Source of the DNA: Nitrososphaeraceae archaeon
GTDB lineage: Archaea; Thermoproteota; Nitrososphaeria; Nitrososphaerales; Nitrososphaeraceae
Direction: 5' to 3'
DNA length: 18,906 nt
NCBI GenBank assembly: GCA_025449515.1
Contig: JANWJI010000169.1
Span: 1 to 18,906, forward strand
In this document: piece after piece, positions 6,936 to 13,236 of the stretch
Numbering within the stretch: the first letter of the stretch is position 1
Layout of the letters: each line of letters begins with the position of its first letter
Made by a program: the position numbers and the translations under genes
Notes under the pieces: generated by a model
The model's database searches: none
The model's input: only the letters and a program-made list of their open reading frames with translations
What the model was told of the DNA's origin: nothing

Positions 6936-7939
6936 TAGCTGAACGACTGGTTGCCGCATTAATATTGGCGATCGTGCTAGATTTGGTATTAGGCGATCCG
7001 AAAAACAGATACCATCCAGTAAGATGGTTGGGAAATTTTTTAGATTCCTTCATCCCACGACTGAAGGTCAAGACTCTGACTGATCATCATGGTGTTGAGG
7101 TTACTCGGCATATGATGAGCGAAAAAGTAAAAGGAACAGTTTTCGTGTTCTGTTTATTAGGAATATTTGGTTTTACTTTACAAATGTGTTTGTATATAAG
7201 TTCAAATTTATTTGGATCTATTCTTGTAATAACTATTTATGCAATAATCTTAAAGATTACCATTGCAATAAAGGGAATGGAAGTGCATAGTGTTAGAATA
7301 ATGAAGGCATTAGAACGGAGAGACTTGGATAACGCAAGATTCTGTCTTTCCATGATTGTGCGAAGAGAAACTGAAAATTTGGATGAGGAGCGAATACTCT
7401 CAGGAACAATTGAGTGCATCAGCGAGAGTACAGTAGATGGTGTCGTTTCACCGATGTTCTTTTACTCCATTTTTGGACCTACCGGATCTTTTCTTTTTAG
7501 AATAATTAATACACTAGACTCGATGATTGGTTATAAAGACAAATATTACGAGAATATCGGATGGATGTCTGCAAAACTGGATACGATTGCTAACTATATT
7601 CCGTCGAGAATAACTGGGGTGTTAATTGTAATCTCCGCCTTAATAATTTCTGCAGATTGGAAGAATTCGATAAGAACGATGATGAAGGATCATAATAAAA
7701 CATTAAGCCTTAATGCAGGCTATCCAATTTCTTCTATGGCTGGCTCCCTCCGCGTAAAACTTGAAAAGATTGGCCATTATTCTGTGGGTGAACCTTATGA
7801 TCCTCTATCGATCGAGAAGTGTAAATGTGCAATCGCGATAATGAAATTAACGGCAATCCTATCTTGTTTTCTCATTTTTATTCCATTGATAAGTATACTC
7901 TTTGTTCTTGGATGGTGGAATTTGCTATTTGGTTCTTGA
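6932..7939 (+). CDS. cbiB: Adenosylcobinamide-phosphate synthase CbiB
   Basis: CbiB is an integral membrane enzyme that attaches aminopropanol (or its phosphate) to adenosylcobyric acid, giving adenosylcobinamide (phosphate). Length is 335 residues, slightly above the family norm. Recognisable segments are LVLGDPKNRYHPVRWLGN near the N-terminus, ARFCLSMIVRRETENLDEE, ECISESTVDGVVSPMFFY, RIINTLDSMIGYKDKYYENIG and AKLDTIANYIPSRITG. Hydrophobic spans lie at about 5-20, 70-110 (two), 190-205, 215-245 and at the C-terminus (310-332). The start ATG overlaps the stop of the preceding gene, and its 3' end overlaps the next start region. It directly uses the product of the threonine-phosphate decarboxylase two genes upstream. 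Confidence 0.92.
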   Translation: MIAERLVAALILAIVLDLVLGDPKNRYHPVRWLGNFLDSFIPRLKVKTLTDHHGVEVTRHMMSEKVKGTVFVFCLLGIFGFTLQMCLYISSNLFGSILVITIYAIILKITIAIKGMEVHSVRIMKALERRDLDNARFCLSMIVRRETENLDEERILSGTIECISESTVDGVVSPMFFYSIFGPTGSFLFRIINTLDSMIGYKDKYYENIGWMSAKLDTIANYIPSRITGVLIVISALIISADWKNSIRTMMKDHNKTLSLNAGYPISSMAGSLRVKLEKIGHYSVGEPYDPLSIEKCKCAIAIMKLTAILSCFLIFIPLISILFVLGWWNLLFGS

Positions 7940-8690
7940 CTCATTGCGAGCTGTAATTTCTTTCTTAACTGTTATTCCTTCATACCATAAAGATGAAGCC
8001 ACAAAAATGTTGGACTTGGACTATATCGCAAATAATATGTATCTTTTCCCATTAGTAGGGGCAGTTATTGGGATAGTCATCGGATGTCTGGCATATGAAA
8101 TTTCTTTTTACCTTCAATCTCAACTTGTAGGCCTCATAGTAAGCACGTGTATTATTATTATAACTGGTGCTAGCCATACTGATGCACTTGCGGATTTTGC
8201 TGATGGGTTGGCCGCAAAGGGTGGAATTGAGGTCAAGCAAAGGGCAATGCGCGATCCTGCAGTCGGCTCTGCAGGTGCTATTGCATTAATTTTGTATATT
8301 CTCGGAATGGTGATTACGTTATCTAACCTGTATCAATCAATACGACTGTTTACTAGCATTGTCGTAGCAGAGGTAGTTGCTAAATATGCGATGGTCTTAC
8401 TGGCACGTTGTGGATCATCTGCGTGGGACGGGTTTAGTTCTCCTTTCACACGTGCAATGAAGAACAAGAGAAAATTTCTGCTCGCCACGTTTATGACTCT
8501 TACAATAATATTTTTATTTGGAGGGTACTGGAGCTTTGCAGCTCTAGGCATGTCTATTGTTATTGCTGCCATTATAGGATACCTATCGAATAAGAGCTTT
8601 GGAGGAATATCTGGCGATGTTCTTGGTGCTTCAAACGAGCTTGTTAGACTTTCATCTCTGATCGCCCTTTCATGCATCGTAACAATCTAG
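7929..8690 (+). CDS. cobS: Adenosylcobinamide-GDP ribazoletransferase (cobalamin synthase)
   Basis: CobS is a polytopic membrane enzyme that joins the lower-ligand nucleoside (alpha-ribazole or its phosphate) to adenosylcobinamide-GDP. The frame opens from TTG at 7902, inside cbiB. I choose TTG at 7929 because the family begins with a short leader before SLRAVISFLTVIP, and a GGTGG sits 10 nt upstream (7914-7918). That gives 253 residues, the usual length. The conserved metal-binding region is GASHTDALADFADGLAAKGG (about 80-99), followed by RAMRDPAVGSAGAIAL. Seven or so hydrophobic segments are visible. No ATG start exists in the right place. It overlaps cbiB by 11 nt, so the two are probably translationally coupled. 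Confidence 0.88.
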   Translation: MVLDSLRAVISFLTVIPSYHKDEATKMLDLDYIANNMYLFPLVGAVIGIVIGCLAYEISFYLQSQLVGLIVSTCIIIITGASHTDALADFADGLAAKGGIEVKQRAMRDPAVGSAGAIALILYILGMVITLSNLYQSIRLFTSIVVAEVVAKYAMVLLARCGSSAWDGFSSPFTRAMKNKRKFLLATFMTLTIIFLFGGYWSFAALGMSIVIAAIIGYLSNKSFGGISGDVLGASNELVRLSSLIALSCIVTI

Positions 8691-8692
8691 TC

Positions 8693-8700
8693 GAGGAGGT
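8693..8700 (+). promoter_or_regulatory. Strong ribosome binding site for cobY
   Basis: The sequence gaggaggt lies 4 nt before the ATG at 8705. It selects this internal ATG over an upstream TTG at 8672 in the same frame that would overlap cobS. Confidence 0.65.
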
Positions 8701-8704
8701 CAGT

Positions 8705-9331
8705 ATGATTGCGGTGGTAATGTGTGGAGGAAAGGGTTCGCGTATGGACGATTCTACCGTAATTGAGAAACCACTACAAATGGTACGAGGAAAGACCTTG
8801 ATAGAGTATGCTGTAAGCGCTTTGGTGGATTGCCCGATATTTGATAAGATAATGATAGTGCCCAGCCATAACACCCCAATGACAAGCAAATTTGTGCGTA
8901 ATATTTATGGTAGTTTTGACAACATCGAGGTTGTTGAATCGATTGGTCTGGATTATTCGCTTGATCTGATGCAACTTGTCAAGTATTTGAAGCCTTCCAA
9001 AATATTCTTCTTAGGAGCGGATCTTCCATTCATCAACGCAAAGATAATAAAGAAAATAATTGAAAACTGCGCTTGGGATGCTGCGTGCATTTCCGTGATC
9101 TTACGAAAGAGGTTTGTAGAAAGTATTGGTATAAAGCCAAGTGTAATAATCTGTAAAGATAACATATACTATTGTCATTCTGGAATCACAATTATTAATT
9201 CTTTAGGAGTTAAAGATAAGAACCAAAGATTGTCGGAATCTTATGTACTGATGGATGAAAAAGAAATTGCAGTTAATGTAAATACAACTAAGGATCTTGA
9301 ACTTGCAAAGTCGTTATGCCATCAGGCCTAA
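8705..9331 (+). CDS. cobY: GTP:adenosylcobinamide-phosphate guanylyltransferase CobY
   Basis: CobY is the archaeal replacement for bacterial CobU: it transfers GMP to adenosylcobinamide phosphate. It has a nucleotidyltransferase fold. MIAVVMCGGKGSRM carries the nucleotide loop (residues 7-14), followed by EKPLQMVRGKTLIEYAVSAL, as in the Methanocaldococcus enzyme. FFLGADLPFIN supplies the metal-site aspartate region, and the C-terminal VNTTKDLELAKSL matches the family end. The ATG at 8705 yields 208 residues, close to the family length of about 196, and has a strong ribosome binding site. It is the last gene of the cluster, and its TAA shares bases with the S27e stop on the other strand. MobA-like or sugar nucleotidyltransferases are less likely alternatives. 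Confidence 0.87.
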   Translation: MIAVVMCGGKGSRMDDSTVIEKPLQMVRGKTLIEYAVSALVDCPIFDKIMIVPSHNTPMTSKFVRNIYGSFDNIEVVESIGLDYSLDLMQLVKYLKPSKIFFLGADLPFINAKIIKKIIENCAWDAACISVILRKRFVESIGIKPSVIICKDNIYYCHSGITIINSLGVKDKNQRLSESYVLMDEKEIAVNVNTTKDLELAKSLCHQA

Positions 9332-9525
9332 TCAAGTACTGACAAAACTTTTCCCATAATATTGGCTTTGCCGCCCGTTTTTTTTGCGACCAATTGACCG
9401 CAGGCCTTGCATTCAATATCCGTTGTACTATAGGTAAAAATTACCACCTTTTCTCCGCACTTTGAACACTGAACTGAGAGAAAATTGCTATGTGGTTTTG
9501 GAACCATGATATTACTTCTGCGCAT
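9328..9525 (-). CDS. rps27e: 30S ribosomal protein S27e
   Basis: S27e is a small zinc-binding protein of the archaeal small ribosomal subunit. The two cysteine pairs of its zinc ribbon are visible: SVQCSKCGEKVVIF and DIECKACGQLVAKKTGGKA. The frame opens with GTG at 9537, directly after the L44e stop. ATG at 9525 gives 65 residues, the family length, with a GGTG (9538-9535) about 9 nt upstream, so I prefer it. A further ATG at 9507 is possible. It is cotranscribed with L44e. In many archaea the pair is followed by aIF2-alpha and Nop10 genes. Here cobY lies convergent instead. Confidence 0.92.
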   Translation of the reverse strand: MRRSNIMVPKPHSNFLSVQCSKCGEKVVIFTYSTTDIECKACGQLVAKKTGGKANIMGKVLSVLD

Positions 9526-9537
9526 ATTACAATACAC

Positions 9538-9816
9538 CTACGATAGGATTTCCAACTTGCGTATCCTCATCCCATTCTTCATTGTTTTTCTTTGACAGCT
9601 CTTACAAGTATAACGCAATGTAATTTTCTTTGATGTCTTCGCCGTGCGTTTAAGTTCTGGAAATTTTTGTCCACCATAACCCTTTTTATCTTCTGCATGC
9701 CTTCGCGCACCTTCTGCCATTTTTCTATCTTTACCCTTTTTATAAATTGCAACAGCTTGAACAGTAAATTTCTTACATTTAGGACAAAATTTATTTAACT
9801 CCTTTTTCATTTTCAT
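9538..9816 (-). CDS. rpl44e: 50S ribosomal protein L44e
   Basis: L44e is a basic, zinc-ribbon protein of the archaeal large subunit near the tRNA exit site. It shows NKFCPKCKKFTVQAVAIYKK, the basic loop GARRHAEDKKGYGGQKFPEL, the second cysteine pair TCKSCQRKTMK, and the C-terminal KLEIL. The frame extends to a TTG at 9831, but ATG at 9816 gives 92 residues, the usual length, and a TATA element lies about 27 nt upstream, so the mRNA would be leaderless. The S27e gene follows with at most a few bases between. Confidence 0.93.
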   Translation of the reverse strand: MKMKKELNKFCPKCKKFTVQAVAIYKKGKDRKMAEGARRHAEDKKGYGGQKFPELKRTAKTSKKITLRYTCKSCQRKTMKNGMRIRKLEILS

Positions 9817-9838
9817 ATATACATTGTCCAATTACCCG

Positions 9839-9847
9839 TAATTTAAG
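9839..9847 (-). promoter_or_regulatory. TATA box of the L44e-S27e operon
   Basis: On the minus strand cttaaatta is centred about 27 nt before the ATG at 9816, supporting that start over the TTG at 9831. Confidence 0.45.
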
Positions 9848-9982
9848 GACAACGTCGCTGATACTTGAAGTAGATTTATTGCCGACACTACTCATTGCAA
9901 CTTCTGATAAGTGCTTTAAAAAGGGATAAAGCATCAACAGATCAAAATCGCTGTCTTATTAAGCCTCAAGCCTTTGAGTAAA

Positions 9983-9992
9983 TCTAATATAC
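9983..9992 (+). promoter_or_regulatory. TATA box of the small membrane protein gene
   Basis: The sequence tctaatatac is centred about 27 nt before the ATG at 10015, the spacing of a leaderless archaeal gene. Confidence 0.45.
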
Positions 9993-10014
9993 TAAATGCT
10001 CTATTTCATGAATA

Positions 10015-10149
10015 ATGGTATTCGAAAGTATGTTGCAGCAAATAGTGCCTTTCAGTGTTGATAGCTTTGGTGTATGGATTCCATTGACATTCGGATTGGC
10101 TGTGGGTCTCGCCTATGTTATTGCATCTGCTGCGCGGCGGGCCAGATAA
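10015..10149 (+). CDS. 44-residue single-span membrane protein
   Basis: This short gene lies in the otherwise empty region between L44e and the thioesterase. The product has an amphipathic start (MVFESMLQQIVPF), then one hydrophobic span at about 20-40 (VWIPLTFGLAVGLAYVIASA) and a basic tail ARRAR, which by the positive-inside rule places the C-terminus in the cytoplasm. A TATA box stands 27 nt upstream and a T-rich hairpin 10 nt downstream, so it looks like a complete monocistronic unit. I do not recognise the family. Small single-span subunits are common in archaeal respiratory and ammonia-oxidising membrane complexes, but nothing here shows membership. Confidence 0.55.
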   Translation: MVFESMLQQIVPFSVDSFGVWIPLTFGLAVGLAYVIASAARRAR

Positions 10150-10158
10150 AGTGAATTC

Positions 10159-10184
10159 CCAAAATTTTTTCTTTTTCATTTTGG
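10159..10184 (+). terminator. T-rich hairpin terminator
   Basis: The 7-bp arms ccaaaat and attttgg enclose a 12-nt loop made almost wholly of T (tttttctttttc). It follows the stop of the 44-residue ORF by 10 nt. Archaeal termination depends mainly on the T tract. Confidence 0.5.
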
Positions 10185-10365
10185 CATCATAATTTGGTAC
10201 AGGAATCCTATAATTGCCAGTATATGATTCGCATAATATTGCTGATTATTTAATTATTTTCTATGACTCCTGAATGAATTGCGTAATTAATTGACAGATT
10301 AAACTATCGAGATTGAGGCAGTAAACTGGAGTTGTCTTAATGTTCATATTCGCAATTTTGGCAGG
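10185..10365. other. Intergenic DNA before the thioesterase
   Basis: About 180 nt of A+T-rich sequence. I see no RNA gene or further ORF. A weak TATA-like stretch (about 10337-10349) could drive the downstream gene. Confidence 0.4.
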
Positions 10366-10854
10366 TTGAATCTGCCGTCGGAAAGTCTAAAGACTCAGCT
10401 TGCTCTAAGTAAAAAGATGATTCAAGTCAAAGTTGGGGCTTGGCTGGAAAGGAAGGTTAGAACAAATTCAAACCAAACTACATCATTTCTTTGGGATGGA
10501 GAAAATGTCTTGTCTACACCTTCTATGATCGCAGAAATGGAAGAGACATGTAGACTCCTCTTAAAGGAGCAATTCCTAAATAATGAGGAATGGGATTCAG
10601 TCGGGACTCTTGTAAACGTAGTGCATATAGCAGCTACACCAATAGGTTTTGAAGTTCTGATCAAGGCTAAAATATATTCAGTAGATGATAGACGGATCAC
10701 GTTTGATGTCGAGGCCTCAGATGATCTGGAAAAGATTGGATCCGGAAAACATGAAAGGTTCATAATCAATATACCTAAGTTTAAATCCAAATTTGATTCA
10801 AAAAAATCCAAAATGATGCTACGATCATTTGGTAAAACTATAAAAGAGGCTTGA
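10366..10854 (+). CDS. FlK-like hotdog-fold thioesterase
   Basis: The protein resembles the FlK branch of hotdog thioesterases, which hydrolyse acyl-CoA thioesters such as fluoroacetyl-CoA in FlK itself. Numbered from TTG at 10366, the signature is LSTPSMIAEMEE (49-60), then SVGTLVNVVHIAATPIGFEV (78-97) and SGKHERFIIN near the end. T51, E59 and H87 correspond in order and roughly in spacing to the catalytic Thr, Glu and His of FlK. The start is uncertain: TTG at 10366 or ATG at 10417, where the family core (MIQVKVGAWLERKV) begins. Substrate is unknown; a housekeeping acyl-CoA role is likely. The thermosome gene follows about 30 nt after it. Confidence 0.72.
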   Translation: MNLPSESLKTQLALSKKMIQVKVGAWLERKVRTNSNQTTSFLWDGENVLSTPSMIAEMEETCRLLLKEQFLNNEEWDSVGTLVNVVHIAATPIGFEVLIKAKIYSVDDRRITFDVEASDDLEKIGSGKHERFIINIPKFKSKFDSKKSKMMLRSFGKTIKEA

Positions 10855-10883
10855 TAACTCCTGTATTATTCTATTAGGTGAAT

Positions 10884-12587
10884 ATGAGAGTGTCAGCAGT
10901 TCAAACTACAGCTGGCGGAATGCCAGTAATTATCCTAAGAGAGGGTACTAGGGAAAATAAGGGAAGGGACGCACAAAAGAATAATATCACCGCAGCCAAA
11001 ATCGTCGGAGAGATTGTAAAGACTAGTTTAGGTCCAAGAGGTATGGATAAGATGCTTGTTGATTCATTGGGAGATGTAACTATCACGAATGATGGCGCAA
11101 CAATTCTGAAAGAAATTGATGTCCAGCATCCAGCCGGAAAAATGATGGTGGAAGTCGCCAAGTCTGTAGATAATGAAGTCGGAGATGGAACAACATCTTC
11201 CGTTGTTTTTGCAGCCGCTCTGTTGGAAAGAGCCGAAGAATTAATAGCCCAAGACGTTCATCCAACCGTGATTGTAGACGGGTATAACTCGGCCGCTGAT
11301 CAGGCATTGAAATTACTGCAAAAGATTGCAGTTAAAGTTGATACAAATGACAAGGAGCTATTGATAAAGATTGCAAGAACTAGCATGGACTCTAAATTGG
11401 TTTCAGAAGATAGCCCAGTTCTAAGTGAGATTGTGGTCAACGCTACTAAACAAATTGCTGAAAAGGTTGACGACAAGGATGGATTTAAGGTAGATTTAGA
11501 TAATATCAAAGTCGAAAAAAAGGCTGGAGGATCTATGCATGATACTCAGCTAATTAAGGGTATTGTACTTGACAAGGAAGTCGTTCATACAAGCATGCCA
11601 AAGAGAGTTGAAAAAGCAAAGATTGCCTTACTAAATTCTCCTCTTGAAATCGAGAAAACTGAAATGAGTGCTGAGATACGCATTAGTGAACCGCAGCAAA
11701 TGCAAATGTTTCTCGAAGAAGAGAACAAAATGCTAAAGGCAATGGTCGATAAGATAGCAGAAGCTGGCGCAAATGTAGTATTGTGTCAGAAAGGGATCGA
11801 TGATATAGCGCAGCATTATCTTGCGAAGTCCGGTATTCTTGCAGCCAGGCGCATAAAGGAGAGTGATATGTTCAAGCTAGCCAAGGCTACAGGTGCCAGA
11901 ATCGTCAACAATATTGACGATCTAGTAGACAAGGATCTTGGATCAGCAGATCTGGTAGAAGAACGCAAGGTCGAAACTGATAAATGGGTATTTATAGAAG
12001 GTTGCAAAAACCCTAAGGCAGTTACAATACTTGTACGAGGCGGCTCCCAGAGGGTAGTAGACGAAGCAGATCGGTCTGTCCATGATGCTCTATGTGTGAT
12101 GAAAGATGTTCTTGAGAAGCCTGCGATCGTCGCGGGTGGTGGAGCTCCTGAAATATATATTAGTAACGATTTGAGACAGTGGGCGAGTAATATGGAAGGG
12201 CGTGCTCAGCTCGCGGTACAAAAGTATGCTGACGCACTTGATGCAATCCCACTCGCTCTAGCAGAGAACGCCGGCATGGATCCAATTGATACAATGGCTG
12301 AAGTAAAAGCTAAGCAAAACAAGGGTGCAAAATGGACCGGTGTGAACGTAAGAACTACTACCGTTACTGATATGTTTAAACAAAATGTTCTAGAACCACT
12401 AGCTGTAAAGGAACAGATTATAAAGTCTGCTACGGAAGCAGCTTGTATGATCCTCAGAATTGATGACGTAATAGCTGCAAGCAAGTCCAAGATGCCCGCT
12501 GGACCTCCAGGTGGCGGTATGGGCGGTATGGGCGGTATGGGCGGTATGGGCGGTATGGGCGGTATGGGCGGTATGGATATGGATTAA
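10884..12587 (+). CDS. thsA: Thermosome subunit (group II chaperonin)
   Basis: This ATP-driven cytosolic protein-folding machine forms a double ring with a built-in lid. The protein has about 567 residues, normal for the family. Visible motifs are TSLGPRGMDKMLVDSLGDVTITNDGATIL (split here as TSLGPRGMDKML and TITNDGATIL), the nucleotide-site GDGTTSSVV with its catalytic aspartate, ARTSMDSK, and VAGGGAPEI near residue 410. The C-terminal tail (GGM)7-MDMD reaches into the ring cavity. A GTG at 10878 lies two codons upstream, but ATG at 10884 with GGTG 4 nt before it is the better start. Archaea often have several subunits; the Greek-letter type cannot be told from sequence alone. Confidence 0.95.
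   Translation: MRVSAVQTTAGGMPVIILREGTRENKGRDAQKNNITAAKIVGEIVKTSLGPRGMDKMLVDSLGDVTITNDGATILKEIDVQHPAGKMMVEVAKSVDNEVGDGTTSSVVFAAALLERAEELIAQDVHPTVIVDGYNSAADQALKLLQKIAVKVDTNDKELLIKIARTSMDSKLVSEDSPVLSEIVVNATKQIAEKVDDKDGFKVDLDNIKVEKKAGGSMHDTQLIKGIVLDKEVVHTSMPKRVEKAKIALLNSPLEIEKTEMSAEIRISEPQQMQMFLEEENKMLKAMVDKIAEAGANVVLCQKGIDDIAQHYLAKSGILAARRIKESDMFKLAKATGARIVNNIDDLVDKDLGSADLVEERKVETDKWVFIEGCKNPKAVTILVRGGSQRVVDEADRSVHDALCVMKDVLEKPAIVAGGGAPEIYISNDLRQWASNMEGRAQLAVQKYADALDAIPLALAENAGMDPIDTMAEVKAKQNKGAKWTGVNVRTTTVTDMFKQNVLEPLAVKEQIIKSATEAACMILRIDDVIAASKSKMPAGPPGGGMGGMGGMGGMGGMGGMGGMDMD
12513..12575 (+). repeat. Seven perfect 9-bp tandem repeats (ggcggtatg)
   Basis: The unit ggcggtatg occurs seven times without a mismatch and encodes the GGM tail of the thermosome. 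Identical codons in every unit show recent expansion by slippage or recombination. It gives a spurious long frame (AVW repeats) on the same strand. Confidence 0.95.
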
Positions 12588-12613
12588 TCTTAGGTCACAG
12601 CCAATACGTTCAT

Positions 12614-12642
12614 CCTTTTCTTTTTATCAGTATTTTTTCTTG
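12614..12642 (+). terminator. T-rich terminator of the thermosome gene
   Basis: Three T tracts (tttt, ttttt, tttttt) follow the thermosome stop by about 27 nt, the usual form of archaeal termination. No convincing hairpin is seen. Confidence 0.45.
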
Positions 12643-13207
12643 TATTCTAAGTTGCCGAATTGCGCAAATTACCCGAACTCCGAAATCTGTAACAGCTTCC
12701 TAAATGACTTGAATATATTATGGAAGCCCTGTCATTTCGACGTAGTCAACTATAGACTTCTCAATATGCTCTTCCATAAATTTAGCTATGCTCTTTGATC
12801 CTCATTTTGTAATCATCAATGCCATGTCTAAGCCAATCTTTTGACGATGATTTAGTGCGCTTAAATAAGCTAGTTTTTTTTAGATTATCGAGTGAAATCT
12901 ATAATTTGCTTGCCTTGGTAGAACCTCGAAGATCTAACTTATTTTTGGGCTTCTATCTAAGGACTATAATGACTTTAAAATAGAATTCCTATTCAATTCT
13001 TGTTATGAAAAGATACTTTTTCTGCTGCTGATAATTCTTGCATACTATCAAGCGTCCACTGCATATCTGGATTTAAGATTATGGAGATTAGCCGAGGGAA
13101 ATATAATATACGTGGCTCGTTATGAGTGTGATACTGACACCGAAAATAATATACAATGACTAGACTTGTAATATAAAACCATAGCGCTGCTGGATAAGAA
13201 TAAAATT
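12643..13207. other. Long gene-poor region after the thermosome
   Basis: No tRNA, known RNA or convincing gene is visible. On the minus strand 12782-12898 is an open 38-codon stretch with protein-like composition (SKDWLRHGIDDYKMRIKEHS) but no start codon and a stop just before it. Adjoining it in another frame, 12718-12777 encodes 19 residues from ATG (MEEHIEKSIVDYVEMTGLP). Together they could be a decayed or frameshifted gene, but chance is quite possible. Confidence 0.3.
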
Positions 13208-13236
13208 TAAGTAACTTAGTTTTTCGAAATTACTTA
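13208..13236 (-). terminator. Possible hairpin at the end of the acyl-CoA synthetase gene
   Basis: The 7-bp arms taagtaa (13208-13214) and ttactta (13230-13236) flank a 15-nt loop with an A/T run, and one arm overlaps the stop codon. A T-rich stretch follows on the minus strand. Confidence 0.25.

Noticed and set aside
10422..10811. 129-codon minus-strand frame
   Set aside because: It is the antisense shadow of the thioesterase gene, whose motifs are clear.
12511..12798. 95-codon plus-strand frame beginning with AVW repeats
   Set aside because: It is the shifted frame of the GGM-coding tandem repeat, then intergenic DNA; the composition is artificial.
12880..12960. Possible tRNA fragment (ccttggtagaacctcgaa)
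   Set aside because: No matching acceptor stem, anticodon arm or T-loop could be folded around it.
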